Assembly (NCBI RefSeq): GCF_013141695.1
Contig: NZ_WHNY01000027.1
Coordinates: 1 to 64,000 of the forward strand
DNA: 64,000 bases
Origin: Paenibacillus plantarum
GTDB lineage: Bacteria > Bacillota > Bacilli > Paenibacillales > NBRC-103111
Reading direction: 5' to 3'
Shown: positions 57,536 through 64,000 of the stretch, piece by piece
How the letters are laid out: each line of letters opens with the position of its first letter
How positions within the stretch are numbered: position 1 is the stretch's first letter
The notes under the pieces: generated by a model
The model's input: only the letters and a program-made list of their open reading frames with translations
Database searches by the model: none
What the model was told of the DNA's origin: nothing
Translations under genes and position numbers: made by a program

Positions 57536-60136
57536 TTACTTCGTGACCGTCACTTGAACGGTCGTTTTCATGTTGGCAAAAGTAACGGTAATGCGTGCAG
57601 TCCCTTTGCCAGTTGCTTTAATCGTACCATCCTTGACGTCTGCATTCATGATGTTGGAAGTTGTCCAGAGTGCCGGCTTGGTCACATCTTCTTCGGATCC
57701 ATCTGTATACGTAGCCAAGGCTTCTACTTTCGCTGTTTCGCCTTCTTTAAGCGTAAGTTTAACGACATTGGTCTTCAAATACTTCAAAGAATCAATTTCC
57801 ACAGGAATGGATACGGTTTTACCTCCAAAGAAGCCAGTGATGGTTGTTTTCCCTGAAGCTGTTGCTGTGAAAAGTCCTTTTTCGATAGTTCCAAGTTTAT
57901 AAGAAGAAACTTTCCAAGTTGCGCTATCCGTGACGTCTTTCGTTGAGCCATCGGACAAAGTTGCAGTTAATTTCAGTTGTGTTTCAGATCCGCTTTTCGT
58001 TACAAAAAAGGATTTATTCGCTGTTAAGCTATCAATCACACCGATTTCTACGGGAATAGAGATTGATTTACCTCCATAAGTTGCTGTGATGGTTGCTTTA
58101 CCGCGGGCAACAGGTGTAACAAGACCCTTAGATACGGTAGCAATGCCTGTATTGCTTGACTTCCATTCGATATCGGTCGTAACGAGAACATCTTCCCCGT
58201 CGTCATTTGTTGCTGTAATTTTGATTAATCTTGTTTCATTTAAATCAAAAACCAAGCTAGTTACATTGGCTTTCAACTCACTAGCCATATCGACTTTTAC
58301 TGGAATCGTAACTGTTTTGTTGTCCAGTTGAGCGGTAATTGTCGTTTCGCCGGACGCGATGGCTTTTACGACACCTTTGTCAACAGTAGCGGCTTTAACA
58401 TTGCTGCTTGTCCAAATGACATCCGTAGTTACAGGTTTCTTGGTATCATCGGTATACACCGCTTCTGCAGTAAGGGTTGCCGTTTCGCCCTTTTTCATAG
58501 TTAATTTCTCTTGGCTAATCGTAAGAGTCTTCAACTCGCCTACCGAAACTTGCACAGTTGCTTTACGCGTACCGTATTCGGCAGTTACCGTAGCAGCCCC
58601 CGTAGCAATACCCGTAATGATACCGTCACGAACCTCAACAACATCTTTGTTGCTTGATGTCCATTTGGTTTTGTCATTCAGTTCGTCATCCGTGCGGCCT
58701 TTGAAATTCGCAGTCATGGTGACCGTAGTAGAGTCTCCGACTTGCATATTCACTATTTTCTTGTCTAGTGTGATGTTGGTAGGGACGTCAACTTCAACTC
58801 GGGTTGTCGTCGTTTTGCCGCCATAGGCAGCAGTTACAGTAACAACACCAGCTTTATACGTTTTGATAAGTCCATTCGTTACCGTAGCGATATTTTCATT
58901 ATCTACGCTCCATACGGCTCTATCTTTTACAAGATTGTCTGTTGTGCCATCGGCATAGGTTGCAAATAACTCAAGTTGCTGAGTTTCAGTTGTTTTCAAG
59001 ACAACGAGCTCGCTGCTCACGACCAAACGACGTGGAACCTCAACATCAACTTTGGCTGTGACTGTTTTATCCCCATACTTCGCAGTGATCGTTGCTTCGC
59101 CAATTGCGTTACCGATGAGCTTGCCTTTGGTTACAGAAACGATACTCTCATCGCTGGAAGTCCATTCTGCACGATCCGAAATATCCGTAGGCGTAGTGCT
59201 TGTTGGATAGGTAGCATTAAGCTTTAATGTGCCTGTTCCATTTTTCTTTAACAAAATACTTTGTTTATCTAACTCAAGTTTCTGCGTGCTATCCACATCA
59301 ACCGTAATTGTCGTTGATTTGGTACCGTAGGTTGCAGTTAACGTCGCTTTCCCTACACTGTATCCGGTAATTGTTCCTTTGAGGGCATCTGCCACCTCTG
59401 GCTTGTCTGATGTCCATACCGCTTTCGTAGCTACGTTATCTTTGGTGCCATCCGGGTATGTAGCCGTTAATTCAAGCACGCTAGTCCCCTTCAGAAGTAA
59501 GGAAACATTGGATTTTTCTGCATCAAGGCGACGTACAACCTCGACATCGACATCCAAAACGATCGATTGATTCATATGAGATACCGTAATGGTCGTGCTT
59601 CCTGGGTTTTGTCCTTTAACTAGACCATTCGTCACCGTAGCGACAGAGCTGGATGCGACTGTGTAGTCTGCTTTACTTGTTACATCTGCAGAAGTACCGT
59701 CGTCATAGTAAGCTGTTATCAGCACTTGGCTCGTTCCATTGAGACGAAGGTCAAGGGCTTGTTTGTCGGTGGTTAACGATTTTACTTTTTTCGTAACGGT
59801 TACGTTAACGATGACAGTCTCTCCAAGATAGGTGGCTGTAATGACGGCTTTACCTTCTTTTTTGGCTGTCACGACACCCGCGTAGACAGATGCTACATCG
59901 GTCGTGCCGGAGTTCCAATCGGTCTTGACCGTTGCATTTTCCGTAGAGCCAGTTGTGAAAACGGCCGTTGCTGTCAGATTAGCTGTATCGCCAACCTGCA
60001 AGTTAAGCTCATTTTTGTTCAGAACTAATTTCGAAATGTCAGTCGCGGCAAAAGCACTTCCAGTGAAAATAGCCTGACTTGCAAGAATGAAAATGACAAC
60101 TAGGGACAACCATTTACTTTGAGAAAACCATTTCAT
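57536..60136 (-). CDS. Exported protein with about ten bacterial Ig-like (Big_2) domains
   Basis: 866 residues. Signal peptide (about 1-30, AFAA), then about ten Big_2 domains of about 84 residues, starting near 35, 118, 203, 287, 373, 458, 541, 626, 710 and 794. Each has a strand pattern L..D...L.L..G......A.Y.DG, a W(T/K)SS core and GxATITA.YGGK. No SLH, LPxTG or membrane anchor is seen, so it is secreted or held by partners. GGAGGG is 9 bases before the ATG. Possible adhesive or wall-scaffold role. Confidence 0.88.
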   Translation of the reverse strand: MKWFSQSKWLSLVVIFILASQAIFTGSAFAATDISKLVLNKNELNLQVGDTANLTATAVFTTGSTENATVKTDWNSGTTDVASVYAGVVTAKKEGKAVITATYLGETVIVNVTVTKKVKSLTTDKQALDLRLNGTSQVLITAYYDDGTSADVTSKADYTVASSSVATVTNGLVKGQNPGSTTITVSHMNQSIVLDVDVEVVRRLDAEKSNVSLLLKGTSVLELTATYPDGTKDNVATKAVWTSDKPEVADALKGTITGYSVGKATLTATYGTKSTTITVDVDSTQKLELDKQSILLKKNGTGTLKLNATYPTSTTPTDISDRAEWTSSDESIVSVTKGKLIGNAIGEATITAKYGDKTVTAKVDVEVPRRLVVSSELVVLKTTETQQLELFATYADGTTDNLVKDRAVWSVDNENIATVTNGLIKTYKAGVVTVTAAYGGKTTTTRVEVDVPTNITLDKKIVNMQVGDSTTVTMTANFKGRTDDELNDKTKWTSSNKDVVEVRDGIITGIATGAATVTAEYGTRKATVQVSVGELKTLTISQEKLTMKKGETATLTAEAVYTDDTKKPVTTDVIWTSSNVKAATVDKGVVKAIASGETTITAQLDNKTVTIPVKVDMASELKANVTSLVFDLNETRLIKITATNDDGEDVLVTTDIEWKSSNTGIATVSKGLVTPVARGKATITATYGGKSISIPVEIGVIDSLTANKSFFVTKSGSETQLKLTATLSDGSTKDVTDSATWKVSSYKLGTIEKGLFTATASGKTTITGFFGGKTVSIPVEIDSLKYLKTNVVKLTLKEGETAKVEALATYTDGSEEDVTKPALWTTSNIMNADVKDGTIKATGKGTARITVTFANMKTTVQVTVTK

Positions 60137-60269
60137 GCTTCATTTCCCTCCATTAAAGCTGTTGCTAGAATCTGCTTGTTGAAAATTGATATCTATTTTC
60201 ATCGGCATTTCTTCGCGGAAAATGAAGGGAAATGCTTATTTAATTTGTTGAGATTTTGTTGATTATGTC

Positions 60270-60317
60270 GAAAAAGAGAACCCCACCATCTACACGCGCT
60301 TGCGGGAAGGGTGCTCA
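60270..60317 (-). terminator. Possible terminator of LysM-GH18 gene
   Basis: GAGAACCC and GGGTGCTC pair with one mismatch; T residues follow on the minus strand. It lies just after the stop at 60324. Confidence 0.5.
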
Positions 60318-60323
60318 ATGGCG

Positions 60324-61613
60324 TTAACCGCGTTTCACAATTTTGAAATTATCTTCAAGCAGCAGCCAGTTCTGCGGGAACTTGAGTCCAAGCTTCCAAT
60401 AACTAATACCGCGAAGTCCGAGCTCTTCGATCAATCGGAACTTCGCTTGAATCGAGCGAGCGTCCTCGAACCAGACGGTGTGCTCCTTGCCCGCGTCATC
60501 CCAATAGTTAAAGTGCGGCGCTTGTGCCGTGTAGTCATATAAAATTTGCGCGTTATATTTGCGGGCTAGATCAATGGCTGCCTGTGGCGAAATCGCTTTG
60601 GCGTAGGCGCCTCCTTGGACAAAGGGCAGCGTCCAATCGTAACCGTACAAATTTTGCCCCATCATGATTTTGGAAGATGGCATTTCACTGCGTGCGTACT
60701 CCAACACTTTGCGAACAGGTCCAATAGGGGAAACGGCCATAGGCGGTCCGCCACTGTAACCCCACTCATAGGTCATGATAATGACAAAATCGACAATCTG
60801 GCCATGGGCTTTATAATCATGAGCTTCGTACCAGGCTCCTGCTTGTGTGGCACTTGTTTTTGGCGCGAGGGCAGTGGATACGAGATAGCCTTTCCGATGA
60901 AAGCGATCTACCGCTTTGCGCAGGAACTTGTTGTAAGCCTCCCGATCCGCGGGCAGTAGATGTTCAATGTCAAAATGAATATCTTTAAACCCAAGCTTAT
61001 CAGCAGTGGTTTCGATGTTTTGTAGCAAACGATTTTGGACAGCTTCGTCGGTTAAGATCACATGCCCAAGTTCTGCGCTGAATTGGTCATTCTCGAGGTT
61101 GGTGACTACCATCATGAGGGTGACGCCATGCTGCTGGGCGATTTCGCGCAAATCGTTAAGCGGCGGCTGGACCAAGGTGCCATCTCGGTTAATGCGGAAG
61201 CTGAAGGGAGCTAAGTAGGTCAAATGAGGTGCGGCTTCGCGGGCAGCTTGAACGAGAACAGGTGACACATCCGTGCCTCTAGGTTCGATATAGGCATTGA
61301 CTTCGGCTTGTTTGCGCGGGGTAGGGGGGATATATAATCGGAAACCGCTGGGCAAAGTTTGATATAGCGTAAGTCCATTGGCAGACGCGAGTGCTTCAAG
61401 GTCAATGCCAAGCTTTTGTGCGATTCGATAAAGGCCCTCACCAGGCTGTACCCAATAGTAGGAGCCAACAATCGGAATGACTAATGCCTGTCCGATGACT
61501 AACGATTGAGAGGGAGTTAACTCATTCGCCTCTGCGACCTCCTCGACCGACACGCCGTAGGTTTGCGAAATACGATACAACGTTTGCCCTTTTTGGACAA
61601 CGTGAATTTGCAT
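60324..61613 (-). CDS. LysM-GH18 spore cortex-lytic glycosidase (SleL/YaaH-like)
   Basis: 429 residues. Two N-terminal LysM motifs (VQKGQTLYRISQTYGVSVEE and VQPGEGLYRIAQKLGIDLEA) bind glycan; the rest is a GH18 barrel with the acidic motif KDIHFDIEHL, where the Glu is the acid, and MTYEWGYSGGPP. This layout is that of SleL/YaaH N-acetylglucosaminidases that break down cortex fragments during germination. There is no signal peptide, as in the known spore enzymes. AAGGAGG is 8 bases before the ATG. Confidence 0.88.
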   Translation of the reverse strand: MQIHVVQKGQTLYRISQTYGVSVEEVAEANELTPSQSLVIGQALVIPIVGSYYWVQPGEGLYRIAQKLGIDLEALASANGLTLYQTLPSGFRLYIPPTPRKQAEVNAYIEPRGTDVSPVLVQAAREAAPHLTYLAPFSFRINRDGTLVQPPLNDLREIAQQHGVTLMMVVTNLENDQFSAELGHVILTDEAVQNRLLQNIETTADKLGFKDIHFDIEHLLPADREAYNKFLRKAVDRFHRKGYLVSTALAPKTSATQAGAWYEAHDYKAHGQIVDFVIIMTYEWGYSGGPPMAVSPIGPVRKVLEYARSEMPSSKIMMGQNLYGYDWTLPFVQGGAYAKAISPQAAIDLARKYNAQILYDYTAQAPHFNYWDDAGKEHTVWFEDARSIQAKFRLIEELGLRGISYWKLGLKFPQNWLLLEDNFKIVKRG

Positions 61614-62025
61614 AGGTTATGCCTCCTTGAAAAAAATGACCGAGCCGCCCTACATGGTAGTCTCAGTGGCTGAAACTGACTAAAGCGCAACTGAGACACC
61701 CAAAGTGGGAGGCTCAGGAAATGGGGAGTCGGAAATGACTGTATCCGAGCCTGCTTTTCGATAAAACTAACCTCTTAACGGCGGGCACTCATCCCTGGAA
61801 TGACCTCGTCAAAGGTTTTCTCATATGTTATTCCGAAGGTAGGCTTTAGGTGAATGTCTTGGGGAAACTTTGGGGAAAAAGAAAAGAAGCTCGCCTCTGC
61901 GGCCCCATGTGGGGAGAGAGGCGAGCTTGGTAACGGACAAGAGACAAAGACAACGACATGACACATTTGGATGGGTGGTGGATGAATGAATGGATGAGGG
62001 AGCTGAATGAGATTGGCGAGCTTGG
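61614..62025. other. Gap between LysM-GH18 gene and reductase-hydrolase fusion gene
   Basis: No gene. Next to the LysM-GH18 start lies an inverted repeat (GTCTCAGT at 61660-61667 with ACTGAGAC at 61690-61697). At 61887-61928 is the terminator of the fusion gene. Confidence 0.6.
61886..61929 (-). terminator. Terminator of reductase-hydrolase fusion gene
   Basis: AAGCTCGCCTCT (61887-61898) and AGAGGCGAGCTT (61917-61928) form a 12-bp stem, with an inner CCCCAT/GTGGGG pairing; T-rich on the minus strand. It is about 100 bases after the stop. Confidence 0.75.
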
Positions 62026-63948
62026 TTACAGCCCTTGCTGCCGAAGCAGCTGAGCTGTTAGCTCTGGATGCGAGATCGGGAAATGGTGCGCCGCTCCGAT
62101 CTCCAGCGTATGGGCGGAGCGAAGCTCCTCCGCCAGGGCGCGATCCTGTGTGCCCCACAGGATCGAAGCCTTCCGCAGCAGCTCCGCCTGCTGCTGCGGA
62201 GGTAACATCTCTGCGCGTGCCAGCGCAGAGAGGGTCTCAGCAGTCGTCTTCCGCACACGCGGCGACTGCAGTTCTTGCAGGACATAAGTGACATACGAAG
62301 TCGGTATGTCACTTATGTCCACGAAGCAGCGCTGCGCCAGCAGCTGCTTCCGCAGGTCTTTCTCGCGCAGCCTGCGCAGCGCGAGCTGGTTGAGGCGCGC
62401 GCTGCGGTACATGCGCGCAGCCGGTTGCAGGGCAGGCTGCAGCAGATGCAGCCTGTGGATCCGCTCCGGCACGCGAGCGTAGGCGTGGGCTGCTAGGAGG
62501 CCGCCCAGCGAGTGGCCCACGAGCGTGACCGGGCTGTCGAAGGCGCGGATCGCCTCGACGAGCGCTGCGATGTGGCCCTCCATCACGTCGGCAGCGTGAT
62601 GGTAGGGTGAGCGCCCGAAGCCTGGCAGATCGACCAGGCAGACGTCGTGCTCTGGAAACTGCGCCGCGAGAGGGAGCAGGCAATCCGCTCCGCTTAGGGT
62701 GCCGTGCACGAAGAGGAGAGTGGATTTTTGCTTTATGGGGGACTTGTGTGCCAGTCGTAATTCCGAGTCGCTCCTTACCAAACCCACTTCCGTTGTACGC
62801 AGCCCAGTTCCTCTTCGCTCCAGACTAGCCAATGGCCCTCGTTTCCCTCTCACAAACCCTTCTGTAGGCATATGACCATGTACAAGCTGAAAATCAAGAT
62901 CTGCCATCGTAAAAGGCAGCAACTCACCCTGAACTTTATTCGGGAGCTTATGTTTGTGCAGCAAGCTTTCTTTCGGTGCAATCGGAAAAGGATTGCTCGT
63001 TTTCACGATAAATTCTAGGGATTCTTTGGGGATGCCTAACTTTTGTCCTAACGTTGTACCTAAAATCTTACTGAGCCACTTTGGCGAGATGGAGCCATGA
63101 GGCTTACGAACACGCAGCTCTTTGGCGATCATGGAAACTAGCTCTTGCATGGAAGGGCTTGCCTTAGGATCGTCCAGCAAATAGTACGTTTGCGTAGGCG
63201 GCGGTGATGCTTCTTTGGTTAATACGTTGATGAAGGAGGCGACATGATCGACATGGACAAGCGGCAACCAATGTGTAGAACCACCAGGGACGATAGACAT
63301 CAAGCCGCGCGCCGTAGCTCGGACAAGAATGCCGAGACCGCCGGTTTGAGGCGTTTCTCCATGCTGCGAACTACCGATGACGACACTGGGGTGAACGATG
63401 GAAAGAGGGAATTCCAGCTCCTGAGCGCCTTCCCGAATGCGCAAATCTGCAAGGCATTTCATCAGCTCATACGGCGGACCTTCTTCTAAATGTGCGATGA
63501 CGGGAGCGGGATTGCGCATGTTTTCGTTCGTCCAGGGGCTTTTGAATCCGACCACATGGATAAAATGCTTTAATCCCCCGCGCAGCTGAATGTCCGCAGC
63601 CAATCGAAGCATTTCCTCTGCAGCCTGTAGGAAAACCACACGTGCCTCCGCTTCACTGATCCGAATATCCATCGGCCCGCCCGCATGGATAATGACATCT
63701 GCGGTCAGAACCTTTTCCCTGTCAGAGTGACTCAAACCAAGTCCGGACATGCCCAAATCGCCAATGACTGGGCGGATGCGACTTAGGTTTGAATCAGCAC
63801 TGTCTGACCAACCTAGCTCCTTACAAATATGCTCCCAACGCGAACTTGACCGCACGAGCACAGACACCGTGTGATTCTCTTGGGCAAGCTGCGCTAACGT
63901 GTGGGTTCCGATAAACCCTGTACCACCAGTTATAAAAATATGAGCCAA
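62026..63948 (-). CDS. Extended SDR (NAD-dependent epimerase/thioester-reductase-like) fused to alpha/beta hydrolase
   Basis: About 640 residues. Residues 1-280 form a Rossmann reductase with ITGGTGFIGTH and a SIVHPSVVIGSS segment; a usual YxxxK is replaced by YELMKCLAD, which still places Tyr and Lys four apart. About 390-640 is an alpha/beta hydrolase with FVHGTL, nucleophile GHSLGG and a late His (GAAHHFPIS). A TTG start at 63948 has GGAGG 8 bases upstream. Together they may handle an acyl or polyketide ester. A palindrome lies upstream near the window edge. Not a standard fusion, as far as I know. Confidence 0.8.
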   Translation of the reverse strand: MAHIFITGGTGFIGTHTLAQLAQENHTVSVLVRSSSRWEHICKELGWSDSADSNLSRIRPVIGDLGMSGLGLSHSDREKVLTADVIIHAGGPMDIRISEAEARVVFLQAAEEMLRLAADIQLRGGLKHFIHVVGFKSPWTNENMRNPAPVIAHLEEGPPYELMKCLADLRIREGAQELEFPLSIVHPSVVIGSSQHGETPQTGGLGILVRATARGLMSIVPGGSTHWLPLVHVDHVASFINVLTKEASPPPTQTYYLLDDPKASPSMQELVSMIAKELRVRKPHGSISPKWLSKILGTTLGQKLGIPKESLEFIVKTSNPFPIAPKESLLHKHKLPNKVQGELLPFTMADLDFQLVHGHMPTEGFVRGKRGPLASLERRGTGLRTTEVGLVRSDSELRLAHKSPIKQKSTLLFVHGTLSGADCLLPLAAQFPEHDVCLVDLPGFGRSPYHHAADVMEGHIAALVEAIRAFDSPVTLVGHSLGGLLAAHAYARVPERIHRLHLLQPALQPAARMYRSARLNQLALRRLREKDLRKQLLAQRCFVDISDIPTSYVTYVLQELQSPRVRKTTAETLSALARAEMLPPQQQAELLRKASILWGTQDRALAEELRSAHTLEIGAAHHFPISHPELTAQLLRQQGL

Positions 63949-63972
63949 ATGAATAACCTCCAATTTGTTTTT

Positions 63973-63992
63973 TTAGTACTATTTAGTACTAA
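63973..63992. promoter_or_regulatory. 20-bp palindrome upstream of fusion gene
   Basis: TTAGTACTA (63973-63981), TT, TAGTACTAA (63984-63992). Perfect 9-bp arms, typical of a TetR or PadR-type operator, 25 bases before the fusion gene start. The regulator is not in view. Confidence 0.6.
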
Positions 63993-64000
63993 TTAAGGGT

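Noticed and set aside
61775..62158. 127-residue minus-strand frame after the reductase-hydrolase gene
   Set aside because: It overlaps the end of the fusion gene in another frame and runs through its terminator.

Overview
The window looks like chromosomal DNA of a spore-forming, moderate-GC Firmicute, most likely Paenibacillus or a close relative. The evidence is strong AAGGAGG-type ribosome binding sites, a sigma-D-like promoter before a chemoreceptor, Fur boxes, S-layer homology and bacterial Ig-like surface proteins, spore cortex enzymes (PdaA-like, LysM-GH18 SleL/YaaH-like), YkoEDC thiamine-precursor uptake under a TPP riboswitch, and large palindrome-rich intergenic regions. No rRNA, tRNA, CRISPR array or prophage was seen. 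One IS3-family element is present and looks intact.

Layout. 1-6.3 kb: a Fur-boxed ferredoxin-NADP reductase, a CcdC-like membrane protein, and a three-gene operon (ornithine cyclodeaminase-like, M19 dipeptidase-like, CocE/S15 hydrolase) that suggests breakdown of an amide or peptide-like compound. 6.3-8 kb: an HTH protein coupled to an unknown 83-residue protein, then a terpene-cyclase-like membrane protein. 8.6-15.9 kb: chemoreceptor, small alarmone synthetase, small unknowns, and a 1.2-thousand-residue protein joining a nucleotide-transporter-like domain to HEAT repeats and two cyclic-nucleotide-binding domains. 16-17.1 kb: stacked tandem and palindromic repeats. 17.1-21 kb: Fur-boxed siderophore ABC importer with an AraC regulator. 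21.6-28.1 kb: three exported helical proteins with a dedicated signal peptidase I, followed by a NarL-type regulator, a sensor kinase, a receiver-only protein and a degenerate HD-GYP membrane protein.

28.2-32.6 kb: PdaA-like deacetylase, PrsA-like foldase and a divergent trxB-trxA-tpx operon whose promoter is flanked by OhrR-like palindromes. 32.6-38.6 kb: a 52-bp tandem array, a UvrD-type helicase with a C-terminal zinc-ribbon-like tail, a BrkB-family membrane protein, an IS3 element sitting in the loop of the shared terminator, and UvsE. 38.6-39.8 kb: repeats. 39.8-46.2 kb: pyruvate kinase, AraC regulator, DUF3105 protein, TPP riboswitch and ykoEDC. 46.3-54.5 kb: small Tyr/Pro-rich protein, SLH protein, GntR regulator, Fsr-like exporter, a 25-residue CDGSH-like microprotein under its own promoter, nitroreductase, two-component system and a small membrane protein. 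54.8-64 kb: pseudouridine catabolism (psuG and an HTH-fused psuK), an exported protein with an LGLLGLLGLLG tail, a ten-domain Ig-like protein, SleL-like hydrolase and a reductase/alpha-beta-hydrolase fusion.

The best candidate for an undescribed system is 21.66-24.2 kb. Three otherwise dissimilar exported proteins carry a matching motif that places a tryptophan at residue 11 of each predicted mature chain, and the adjacent signal peptidase gene is in the same direction. The signalling genes at 24.3-28.1 kb may control it. Function is inferred from context only.
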